Shown: piece by piece, positions 31,466 to 39,542 of the stretch
Layout of the letters: every line of letters begins with the position of its first letter
Numbering within the stretch: position 1 is the first letter of the stretch
Origin: Streptomyces sp. CT34
GTDB lineage: Bacteria > Actinomycetota > Actinomycetes > Streptomycetales > Streptomycetaceae
Direction: 5' to 3'
Assembly (NCBI RefSeq): GCF_000805335.1
Contig: NZ_KN708638.1
Coordinates: forward strand, 4,910,473-4,974,472
Length of the DNA: 64,000 bases
The notes under the pieces: generated by a model
What the model was told of the DNA's origin: nothing
Database searches by the model: none
Seen by the model: only the letters and a program-made list of their open reading frames with translations
Made by a program: the position numbers and the translations under genes

Positions 31466-33770
31466 CGAAGTACTCCCGTACGTCGCGAGTGAGTTGATCT
31501 ATTCGGGCGCCGTCGGCGAGCGTGGCCAACGGGCCCGGAAGGGTGGGATACGGGGCGTGGCCCGGGTGCCCGAAGCCGTCGGAACCGCGCAGCCGCAGCA
31601 CCGCACCGGGCCTCTCCCGGCACGCCCTGCACACCGGCAGCGACACCGGCTTGCCGCCGCCGGCCGCGGACTTCCGCTCCCGCTCGGTGGCCGCGCCGTG
31701 CAGCGGATTGCGGTAGCAGACGTACTCCGCGGCTGCCGGGTCATGGAGGGCGGCCCGGCCGACCCGCGCCAGCGTGATCGCACAGGCGAGCGCGACCGGC
31801 GTGGCATCGGCGTCGATGCGGCCGTCGCTGTCGCCGTCGATCAGCAGCGCGGCGGCATCCAGGCACTCCCACGCCCGGCGCCGGGACTCCTCCGCCATCG
31901 CGGTCGGTTCCAGGGCGGTGGTGAGGGCGGCGACCTCCTGCTGGGCGGTACGCCGCAGCCATGCCGACTTGGGCTCCACCGGCGCCTCGTACGGCACACC
32001 GGCACCCGCCGGCCGACGGAGCCCGGTCAGCCACCGGACGATCGCCCACACCGCCACCACGAGCCCGTAGAGCAGCAGGGCGGCCAAGAATCCGGAGAAC
32101 AGCCCCGGAGCGAAGTCGCCGGTGAACAGTCCGGGCAGTTTCTGCGCCGCCACCGGATCGGCCGCCGGTGACGGCGCGGCCGGAGAGTCCGCGGTCTTGG
32201 ACACCGGGGCCTTGTCGAGGTACGCGAGCAGCTTGCTCAGCCGCGGGCCGAGCGTCGAGCCGTCGTGGCTGTACTGGAGGTCGTGCGGGCGGTCGAAGAG
32301 GTATCCGGCGTCCACATGGGTGCCGTAGTTGACGATGTCGATGGAGCCGGACGTCGGGTTGGCGAACACGAAGAGGGCGTCCCGATGCAGCCGGTCGTGC
32401 AGCGACTTGGCCAGGAGCTCCGTATTGCCACCCGACTCGTCGTCCATGGAGGTGGGCAGGGCGGTGACCAGCGCCGGGACATGCAGCGCGGCCAATTGCT
32501 CTCGCAGCCGGCTGCGTTGGGCGGCGTCCAGGGGGGACGGGCTCTCGGGGTCGACATAGAGCGGGTCGCGCCGCAGACCGTCGGCCACCCGGTCTGTACG
32601 GGCCCGCATGTCGGCGGCCGTGGGAACGGAGCCGTCGCCCGAGGTGGTGTCCTGGAACACCAGCGACGCGGCGAAGGCCAGCAGCCCGGCCAGCACCAGC
32701 GCGCCCAGCCCGAGAGGGAACGACCGCAGAGGGGAGAAGGGCCGCTTGCGGGGGTGGGAGGTGGGGTGGCTGTGGCGGTTGGTGGGCTTGGGGGTGCCGG
32801 GTTGCGTGCCGCTCGGTTTGGTGCGGCTGGGGTTCGCCTTGCTGGGTTTCGTGCTGCTCGGTTTCGCGTTGCTGGGTTGTGTGTTGGCGGCTTTGGCGGC
32901 TTTAGCGGCGCCTGGTTCTGTACCGCTGGGCTTGCTGCAGCCGGCCTTCTTCGGCTCGTTGTCCTTGGCGTAACTCACCTTGGTGTCGGGTGTCTTGGCG
33001 GTGGTGTTCTTCTTCCCGAGGCCGGATCCGCCGGAGCTGCTGGATCCGGTCGAGCTACGGGATCCAGCGGATCCGGCCGGATCGTCGGCTCGGTAGGCGC
33101 GGCGGGCGCGTCGGCGACGCCTCGCATAGCTCGTGATCAGCAGCGCGGCGAACGGTACTCCGGCGACCACGGTGCCGGTGAGGAAGCTCTGGTTCTGCCG
33201 GTCGACCGAGTCGGTGTGCAACTTGGGCGGCTCGTGCGAGTTGTACGCCCCGCCGTATTCGTCCCGGCCCTTCTCGGCGCGCTGGTGGGCCTGTCCCGAG
33301 GTGAGTACGTCGACGAAGTGCCGGAACGACTCGCGGGGCGTGGCGTCATGGGGCATTTCGTACACCGTGGCCGTGCGGGCATCGTCGGCGCCCGGCACGC
33401 TCACGCCGTACGCCTGGACATTGTCCAAACCCAGCTCGGACAGGGAGACATACAGACCGTTGCGCCCCAGTCGGTCGTGGACCTGGGCGAGCAGACCGGA
33501 ATCCAGGCCGCCGGCGGAGGTGTAGGGGAGGATGACCAGGTACGTGGGAACGCCGAGTCGCCGGGCCTCCTTGGCGAAGGCGGTCGCCGTCGAACGTGGT
33601 GCCACGCGGGGCAGTTCGTCGCTGATATAGACCGGATTGTTCCGAAGGTGCTGGGCGAGGTACGCGGCCTGGGTCGGGGTGTCCGTCCCGACGGGCGCGG
33701 CGTGCACTGCACCAGCGGCGAACAGCACCGCCAACCAGCCCATCACCAGCACCATTCCGGCGCGCAGCAC
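31455..33770 (-). CDS. large membrane protein with two TPM-like ectodomains and cytoplasmic Cys/His motif
   Basis: A 771-residue protein, paralogue of the downstream gene. Order: signal segment (about 1-35, MVLVMGWLAVLFAAGAVHAAP), ectodomain A (HLRNNPVYISDEL, VHDRLGRNGLYVS), a membrane helix and RRRRR stretch near 205, a 120-residue low-complexity linker rich in KPS/TKPS units, a second helix (PLGLGALVLAGLLAFAASLVF) near 350, ectodomain B (GLRRDPLYVDPESPSPLD, LHDRLHRDALFVF), a third helix near 560, and a cytoplasmic part with C-x3-PLHG-x21-C-x2-C. Two fused units would explain this layout. GTG at 33770 is my choice of start; ATG 33755 is equally possible and the frame is open to 34142 through low-complexity sequence. 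Function unknown. Confidence 0.72.
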   Translation of the reverse strand: MLRAGMVLVMGWLAVLFAAGAVHAAPVGTDTPTQAAYLAQHLRNNPVYISDELPRVAPRSTATAFAKEARRLGVPTYLVILPYTSAGGLDSGLLAQVHDRLGRNGLYVSLSELGLDNVQAYGVSVPGADDARTATVYEMPHDATPRESFRHFVDVLTSGQAHQRAEKGRDEYGGAYNSHEPPKLHTDSVDRQNQSFLTGTVVAGVPFAALLITSYARRRRRARRAYRADDPAGSAGSRSSTGSSSSGGSGLGKKNTTAKTPDTKVSYAKDNEPKKAGCSKPSGTEPGAAKAAKAANTQPSNAKPSSTKPSKANPSRTKPSGTQPGTPKPTNRHSHPTSHPRKRPFSPLRSFPLGLGALVLAGLLAFAASLVFQDTTSGDGSVPTAADMRARTDRVADGLRRDPLYVDPESPSPLDAAQRSRLREQLAALHVPALVTALPTSMDDESGGNTELLAKSLHDRLHRDALFVFANPTSGSIDIVNYGTHVDAGYLFDRPHDLQYSHDGSTLGPRLSKLLAYLDKAPVSKTADSPAAPSPAADPVAAQKLPGLFTGDFAPGLFSGFLAALLLYGLVVAVWAIVRWLTGLRRPAGAGVPYEAPVEPKSAWLRRTAQQEVAALTTALEPTAMAEESRRRAWECLDAAALLIDGDSDGRIDADATPVALACAITLARVGRAALHDPAAAEYVCYRNPLHGAATERERKSAAGGGKPVSLPVCRACRERPGAVLRLRGSDGFGHPGHAPYPTLPGPLATLADGARIDQLTRDVREYFGVQ

Positions 33771-34196
33771 CGCCCCCACCACCCCTCGTTCGTGTTGTCG
33801 CCAAGACGCTACAGTCCCCGCCCGCCCGCCGGTGAAGCCTGTGGATAACTTCCCGGCAAAGCCCGTGAGCTGGGGGTCGGCGAGGGGATGGGGGAGGAAG
33901 GGAGGGGAAGTGGGGGTGGGCGAGTGGGGGTGGGTGGAGGTGGGGGAGTGGTGCCGGGACGGCTGGTGCCGGGGCGGTCGGGGTGGGCAACTGGGGCGGC
34001 CGGGCGGGGCAGTGGCCGAGGCAGGCGCTTCCCCCTTCCCCTTCCCCTCCCCCTTTGGCGGAGAGGGAAGCAGACAGAGACCCTGGATTTTGTCCGTTGG
34101 TTGCACATCGCAACCAACGGACTCAACCAAACGTGACGTCAAGGAGTCCGAGGAGAAGACGCCCGAGCGCCGTCACCAGTGTCCTCGCCCGTGTCC
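33771..34196. other. 426-bp gene-free stretch, G-rich, with a perfect hairpin
   Basis: 33896-33955 carries many GGGGG tracts (plus strand) and could form G-quadruplexes; 34091-34123 is a hairpin. The promoter of the paralogous membrane operon must lie here. No gene is supported. Confidence 0.55.
34091..34123. terminator. 13-bp hairpin, terminator or operator
   Basis: GTCCGTTGGTTGC and its inverse (34092-34104 with 34110-34122) around ACATC. It lies about 75 bp behind the ABC permease stop; read leftward it is followed by AAAA, read rightward by no T-run. The AT-richer palindrome GTTGGTTGC/GCAACCAAC also looks like a MarR/TetR-type operator. Confidence 0.5.
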
Positions 34197-35813
34197 TCAC
34201 CCCTTGCTGACCGCCGCCAGGATCTCCGGGAGCCGGGCCACCACCCGGGGAGCCGCCAGGCGCAGTCCCAGGGTCGCGATGCCGAGCCCGTAGACCGCGC
34301 CGGCCGGCAGCAGTACCCACAACAGGCCCTGCAGGCCGGCCATATGGAGCCAGATGGTCAGTGCGAGCATCGGGAGGCACAGCACGGCGGACGTCAGGAA
34401 GCCGCCGAAGAGGCTGATCCAGGCGATGCCGGCCTGGCCCGGCGCGACGTTCTTGTTGCCCTCCGAGGGGATCGAGTACGGGAAGAGCGCCGAGGCCTCC
34501 GCTCCCGTGGCCAGCAGTCCGCCCAGGAGGGCCAGCGAGAGGCCGTAGACCTCCGGGAAGGCCGACCACGGGCCGACGAGGGCCGCGGTGCCGAGCACGA
34601 CCAGCGTGATGTACGGGACGGCCACCAGCGCCAACGTCAGTGCGCGGGCCCGCAGTTCCTGATGGGCGTCCCGCGGGCCGGATATCGTCGAGGCCACCAT
34701 CCAGAACGCCGAGGTGTCCTGCCCGAACTGGTTGTACATCATCATCCCGAGCAGCGTGGACGCCGAGAAGGCGGTGTAGATGCTGCCGTTGCCCTGGACG
34801 GCCGAGATGACGGGCACCAGCAGGCCGAAGCCGAGCGCCGACGCCCAGGACATCTTCGACTTCGGGTCGCGCCAGGCGTAGCGCAGCGAACGCAGCATGA
34901 CCGTGCCCGTACGGCCGCCCGGCAGCAGCCGCGCGAGGCCGCGCTCCTCGCCGCCGGAGCGGCGGGCGCCGTCCTTGTCCGCGGCCTGGAGGGTGGAGGA
35001 GTCCGGCGCCGTCATCAGGGTCGTCAGCGTGCGCTGCCACCACCACAGGAGCAGGGCCAGCGCCGCCACGGTCAGTGCGAGGCCGGCCGCCGCGCGCCCG
35101 TAGGCGCCGTGGCCGGCGTCGTCCACCGCGCCGATCGCGGAGGCGGGCGGCACCCAGCGCAGGACGTGGGCCACCGGCTCCAGTACGGACAGGCCCTCCG
35201 GGCCGAGCCGGCGGGCGGCCAGATTGACGACCTGGGCGCCGATCGCGATGAACAGGCCGCTGAGCACGGCGAGATCGCGGCCCCGGCGGCTGGTCAGCAG
35301 CCGTACCGAGGCGGTGGCGACGGCCCGCGCCAGGGTGACGCAGACCAGTACCACCAGGACGCCGGCCAGGACGCCGACGGCCGCGCCCGCCGCGCCGTGG
35401 GCGACCGCGATCACCGAGCCGGTGACCAGCGCGAGGGTGAAGACCGGGCCGATACCGACCAGGGACGCCGCCAGCAGTGAGCGGACCAGCGGGTGCGGTC
35501 GCAGCGGCAGCATGACCAGCCGGGTCGGGTCGAGGGTCTCGTCACCCGCGGGGAAGAACAGCGGCATCACCGCCCAGCCCAGGGTGAGGATCCCGGTGAG
35601 CAGGACGGTGAACGCGCCGGCGTGGGCGTTGCCGCGCAGCGCGACCTGCGCGGCCACGACACCGACGGCGAGCACCAGCGCGCCGACGAAGGAGATGACG
35701 TACGCGGCGGTGCGCCCCCTCGATTGGCGCAGGCCGTTGCGCAGCAGCGTCAGTTTGAGCCGGATGAAGACGGCGGTCGGCGACGCGGGGGCGGGGGCGG
35801 CTGTGGCGCTCAT
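34197..35813 (-). CDS. ABC-2-type transporter permease
   Basis: A 538-residue polytopic membrane protein with about twelve predicted helices in two halves separated by a charged loop (AADKDGARRSGGEERG, about residues 285-300). It has the size and arrangement of the membrane subunit of ABC-2-type exporters. Its ATG at 35813 overlaps the TGA of the ATP-binding protein gene by four bases, so the two form a transporter. No substrate can be named. A hairpin follows about 75 bp behind the stop. Confidence 0.85.
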   Translation of the reverse strand: MSATAAPAPASPTAVFIRLKLTLLRNGLRQSRGRTAAYVISFVGALVLAVGVVAAQVALRGNAHAGAFTVLLTGILTLGWAVMPLFFPAGDETLDPTRLVMLPLRPHPLVRSLLAASLVGIGPVFTLALVTGSVIAVAHGAAGAAVGVLAGVLVVLVCVTLARAVATASVRLLTSRRGRDLAVLSGLFIAIGAQVVNLAARRLGPEGLSVLEPVAHVLRWVPPASAIGAVDDAGHGAYGRAAAGLALTVAALALLLWWWQRTLTTLMTAPDSSTLQAADKDGARRSGGEERGLARLLPGGRTGTVMLRSLRYAWRDPKSKMSWASALGFGLLVPVISAVQGNGSIYTAFSASTLLGMMMYNQFGQDTSAFWMVASTISGPRDAHQELRARALTLALVAVPYITLVVLGTAALVGPWSAFPEVYGLSLALLGGLLATGAEASALFPYSIPSEGNKNVAPGQAGIAWISLFGGFLTSAVLCLPMLALTIWLHMAGLQGLLWVLLPAGAVYGLGIATLGLRLAAPRVVARLPEILAAVSKG

Positions 35814-36646
35814 CGGGCGCCGCCGCCCAGCCAGTCTAGGTTCTTCCCGGCGCCGCGGTGCGCGCCGACCAGTTCCAGGAAGGCGTTCTGCAACGAGGGC
35901 GCGTCGCCGCGCACTTCGGTGACCGGCCCCTGGGCCCGGATGCGCCCGGCGGCCATCACCGCGACCCAGTCACACAGGGACTCGACCAGCTCCATCACAT
36001 GGCTGGAGAAGATCACCGTCGCCCCGGAGGAGGTGTAGCGCTCCAGGACGCCGCGGATGGTCTGCGCGGAGACCGGGTCGACCCCCTCGAACGGCTCGTC
36101 CAGGAAGAGGATCTCGGGGTTGTGCAGCAGGGCCGCGGCCAGCCCGATCTTCTTGCGCATACCCGTGGAGTAGTCCACGACGAGCTTGTGCTGCGAGCCG
36201 GACAGGTCCAGGACGTCCAGCAGCTGGTCGGCCCGCTTGTCGACCTCGTCCCCCGCCAAGCCGCGCAGTCTGCCTATGTAGCCGAGGAGTTCGCGGCCCG
36301 AGAGCCGCTCGAAGAGGCGCAGGCCCTCGGGCAGCACGCCGATCCGCGACTTCACGGCCACCGGGTCGCGCCAGACGTCGTGCCCGCCGATCTCGACCAG
36401 TCCAGCGTCCGGCCGCAGCAGACCGGTCACCATGGAGAGAGTGGTGGTCTTGCCCGCGCCGTTGGGGCCGACCAGGCCGATGAAGTGGCCCGCGGGCAGC
36501 GTCAGATCGATGCCATGGACGGCGATCTGCTCCCCGAACCTCTTCCACAGGCCCTCGATTCGGACCGCGGGCGGGCCGTCCGCGGCACCGCCCGAGGCCG
36601 TGACCGACCCGTCCTGTTTGTGCAGCTCTTTCGGTTCGCTGGCCAC
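35810..36646 (-). CDS. ABC transporter ATP-binding protein
   Basis: A 278-residue ATPase of the drug/Na+ exporter-like class. Walker A GPNGAGKTT, Q-loop VLPEGLRLFE (with E in place of the usual Q), signature DYSTGMRKKIGLAAAL, Walker B ILFLDEPFEGVD, and switch His SSHVMELVE are visible; the signature motif reads YSTGM rather than LSGGQ, as is common for this class. GTG at 36646 is chosen because family similarity begins shortly after; the frame continues upstream to 36724. Its stop overlaps the permease start. Confidence 0.92.
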   Translation of the reverse strand: MASEPKELHKQDGSVTASGGAADGPPAVRIEGLWKRFGEQIAVHGIDLTLPAGHFIGLVGPNGAGKTTTLSMVTGLLRPDAGLVEIGGHDVWRDPVAVKSRIGVLPEGLRLFERLSGRELLGYIGRLRGLAGDEVDKRADQLLDVLDLSGSQHKLVVDYSTGMRKKIGLAAALLHNPEILFLDEPFEGVDPVSAQTIRGVLERYTSSGATVIFSSHVMELVESLCDWVAVMAAGRIRAQGPVTEVRGDAPSLQNAFLELVGAHRGAGKNLDWLGGGAR

Positions 36647-36742
36647 GGCCTGCCCTTCGACGTCCCCGCAGGGGCCTGGTCGTGACCCCCGTCCGCGTCC
36701 CACGATACGGGCAGGCTCCGACACCCCGCGGGGGGCTGTGGA

Positions 36743-37414
36743 TCAGCGGCTCCGGGCCGCCGCCACATCCCGCGCGCAGGCGTACGCCAGCGGGCTGATC
36801 AGCTCCTCCGCGTCGGGCAGCCAGCGGTTGCTCGCGGTGGGGCGGCGCGCCCACTGCACCGAGCCGTGCGGGCCCATACGGGTCGGCGGCGCGGCGATGT
36901 ACTCGCCCTCGCCGCGGCAGATCAGGTCCAGGGCGGCCGGCGCCCAGCCCAGGTTCCGCACCATGTCGGGCACCTTCGCCGAGGCGCCGGGCAGCACGAG
37001 GAAGAGCATCCGGCGGTCGGGGGTACGGGTCACCGGGCCGAGGGGCAGCCCCATCCGCTCCATACGGGCCAGCGCCAGGCACCCGGCGGTCTCCGGAACG
37101 TCGAGCGCCTCGAACGTCCGGCCCGTGGGCAGCAGGATCGACGCGCGCGGCTGCTTGCTCCACATCCGGCGGACGGCGGACCCGGTGCCGCTGGCCTGGC
37201 CGGCCCAGCCGGGCCCGGTCGGATGGGCGCCGGGCGAGGTGCAGCCGACGGCGTCGCACGAGCAGCGCGGCCGGTCGCCGTCGTGCTCCAGCCATGCGCC
37301 GGGGAACACGTCCCAGTGGCGTTCTTCCGCGTAACGCACCGCAGTGTCGAGCAGCTGCTCGCCGCGCTGCTTGGGGATCTGCGAGGCTCCTGTGACTCCG
37401 ATGGTCTCTTCCAC
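36743..37414 (-). CDS. bifunctional DNA primase/polymerase (prim-pol) domain protein
   Basis: A 223-residue protein with a prim-pol (primase/polymerase, AEP-like) N-terminal domain as found in many actinobacterial proteins: RYAEERHWDVFPGAWLE at the start, Cys-rich CSCDAVGCTSPGAHP, and GEGEYIAAPPTRMGP in the C-terminal half. There is no helicase domain and the family role in Streptomyces is unclear. Start GTG 37414; a GGGGGAG stretch lies 11 bases before it, a little far. It is not next to phage or plasmid genes. Alternatively a regulatory relic of a replication protein. Confidence 0.75.
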   Translation of the reverse strand: MEETIGVTGASQIPKQRGEQLLDTAVRYAEERHWDVFPGAWLEHDGDRPRCSCDAVGCTSPGAHPTGPGWAGQASGTGSAVRRMWSKQPRASILLPTGRTFEALDVPETAGCLALARMERMGLPLGPVTRTPDRRMLFLVLPGASAKVPDMVRNLGWAPAALDLICRGEGEYIAAPPTRMGPHGSVQWARRPTASNRWLPDAEELISPLAYACARDVAAARSR

Positions 37415-37891
37415 GCAGATGACAACTCCCCCTGTCACCAAGGGTTACGGCCGAACGGGTGACAGCCCCGGCGCATCGTTCTCGCACGTGGGGCGCATGG
37501 ATGCACCGATGGGGGCGCGTATGCGGGCGGAGGCCGGGGAGCGGGTAGCCACCTGCGTGACGGGCGGAGAGGCCGCCCGGCGGCAGCCCGCGGGCAAAGG
37601 GGAGCTCTGCGCCGCGGCGCCGCGACCGGTGCACGGACACCGGCACGCCTTCCTTCTCGTGGATCAGCGCCTAGCACCTCGGACTTCGGCCGTGGGACTT
37701 CGCACGACGACGCACGGGCTTCGTGCATATCGCTCGTATCCCGTGCATCCGCTGCAAAGCGCACGGCCCTGGTTCGTACCCCGCATATCCAGGATGTCTC
37801 GGATATCCGGGATATGTGTGGGGAATTGATCGCGGGGAACGGCGTTCTCCGGTGAACGCGCAGCAGTAACAGCAGTACAGGGGGTACAAGC
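37415..37891. other. 477-bp divergent region between prim-pol-like gene and HTH/TPR regulator
   Basis: Contains the AT-richer inverted repeat CATATCC ... GGATATG (37784-37816). No small gene is supported. Confidence 0.5.
37784..37816. promoter_or_regulatory. inverted repeat CATATCC/GGATATG, candidate operator
   Basis: Half-sites 37784-37790 and 37810-37816, with a further GGATATCC palindrome (37801-37808) between them, 75-108 bp before the HTH/TPR regulator start. A binding site for that regulator or a promoter element is possible. Confidence 0.35.
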
Positions 37892-39286
37892 ATGGCCGCC
37901 AGGCCACTCGTCGCGCGCCAGCCCAATGAACGGCTGCAAGCGCTCATCCAGGAAGCCGCCTGCTCCAACGCGGGGTTGGCGCGCCGCGTCAACATGTGCG
38001 GTGCGGAACACGGTCTCGATCTGCGCTACGACAAGACCTCCGTGGCCCGTTGGCTGCGCGGGCAGCAACCGCGGGGCCGCGCCCCGGCCGTCATCGCGGA
38101 GGCGCTGGGCCGCAAGCTGGGACGTACGGTCACCATCGACGAGATCGGGATGGCCGACGGCAAGAACCTCGCCTCCGGGGTGGGACTGCAGTTCTCACCG
38201 ACCGTCCTCGGAGCCATCGAGCAGGTCTGCGAGCTGTGGCGCAGCGATGTCGGGCGACGGGACTTCCTCAGTGGCTCGACGGTCGCGGCCTCGGCGCTCG
38301 TGGAGCCCAGCCGGGACTGGCTGATCACCGGGGCGGACACCCAGGTCGCCCGTAACGCCGGTGCCAGAGTGGGCGTTTCGGACGTCGCGGCGGTGCGCGC
38401 CATGACCGCGGCGCTCAGCGAGCTCGACCACCGCTTCGGTGCCGGGCACGTCCGGCCGGTCGTCGTGCACTACCTCAACAGCGTGGTCTCCGGCCTGCTG
38501 GCGGGCTCGTACCGCGAGGCGGTCGGGCGAGAACTCTTCGCCGCCGTCGCGCGGTTGACGGAACTGGGCGGCTACATGGCCGTCGACACCGGCCAGCCGG
38601 GCCTGGCGCAGCGCTACTACATCCAGGCGCTGCGGCTGGCGCAGGCGGCCGGCGACCGCGGCTACGGCGGCTATGTGCTCGCCGCCAGCATGAGCCATCT
38701 GGCCGCGTCGCTGGGCAATCCGCGGGAGATCGCACAGCTCGCGCGGGCCGCCCAGGAGGGTGCGCGGGGGCAGGTCACGCCCAGGGTGGAGGCGATGTTC
38801 TGCGCGGCCGAGGCCCGCGGGCACGCCCTGCTGGGCGACGGCCGGGCCTTCCAGGTGGTGGCCGGCCGGGCGCTGTCCGCGATGGAGCGCGCCGAGGCGA
38901 CCGCCGGAGCGGGCGACGACCCGGAGTGGATCGGGCACTTCGACCGGGCGTATCTGGCCGACGAACTGGCCCACTGTCACCGTGACTTGGGGCAGCCGGG
39001 CCCCGCCGGGCAGCGGGCCAAGGAGGCGCTGGACGGTCATCCGGCGGGCCGCGCGCGGCGGCGGGCCATCGGGCTGGTGCTGCTGGCCAGCGCCCAGGTG
39101 CAGCAGCGTGAGATCGAGCAGGCGTGCCACACGGGCGCGCAGGCGGTGGAGCTGCTGAGCGGGCTGCGCTCGGACCGGGGCACGGAATATCTGGACGACT
39201 TCCGGCAACGTCTGGAGCCGTATCAGGACGAACCCGTCGTAAGGGAATTCGCCGCACGGATGGAACTGCGCACCGTGGCGGCGTGA
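37892..39286 (+). CDS. HTH/TPR transcriptional regulator (NsdA/NsdB-like)
   Basis: A 464-residue regulator: an N-terminal HTH-like segment (about residues 10-80, NAGLARRVNMCGAEHGLDLR, KTSVARWLRGQQPRG), then a long alpha-helical repeat region with TPR-like periodicity (AQRYYIQALRLAQAAGDRGY, LAASMSHLAASLGN). The layout is that of Streptomyces regulators such as NsdA, which repress development and antibiotic production. It also contains RRDFLSG, a segment common to the group. ATG at 37892 with a GGGGG ribosome site. No partner gene is adjacent; the 256-bp gap behind it precedes the next gene. Confidence 0.85.
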   Translation: MAARPLVARQPNERLQALIQEAACSNAGLARRVNMCGAEHGLDLRYDKTSVARWLRGQQPRGRAPAVIAEALGRKLGRTVTIDEIGMADGKNLASGVGLQFSPTVLGAIEQVCELWRSDVGRRDFLSGSTVAASALVEPSRDWLITGADTQVARNAGARVGVSDVAAVRAMTAALSELDHRFGAGHVRPVVVHYLNSVVSGLLAGSYREAVGRELFAAVARLTELGGYMAVDTGQPGLAQRYYIQALRLAQAAGDRGYGGYVLAASMSHLAASLGNPREIAQLARAAQEGARGQVTPRVEAMFCAAEARGHALLGDGRAFQVVAGRALSAMERAEATAGAGDDPEWIGHFDRAYLADELAHCHRDLGQPGPAGQRAKEALDGHPAGRARRRAIGLVLLASAQVQQREIEQACHTGAQAVELLSGLRSDRGTEYLDDFRQRLEPYQDEPVVREFAARMELRTVAA

Positions 39287-39542
39287 GCAACGCCTCAGGA
39301 GCGCCGGGGAGGAGAGCGGAAGCAAGGGCAAAGGGCGGAAGGGCCGAGGGGCGCGAGGCGCGTTCGGCCCTCCGCCGCCGGGGCGGACCGGGATTCCGGC
39401 CCGCCCCGTACGCGGACCACGCGCCCGGGCGGCGCCCGCGGGGGAGGAGGGGGTGGTGACCTGGACACGTGGTCGAACGTTGCGGCGAACCGGTAGCGTG
39501 CAGCCGACGATCCCGTAGGTCTGCACGATGGTAGGAGTGCCG

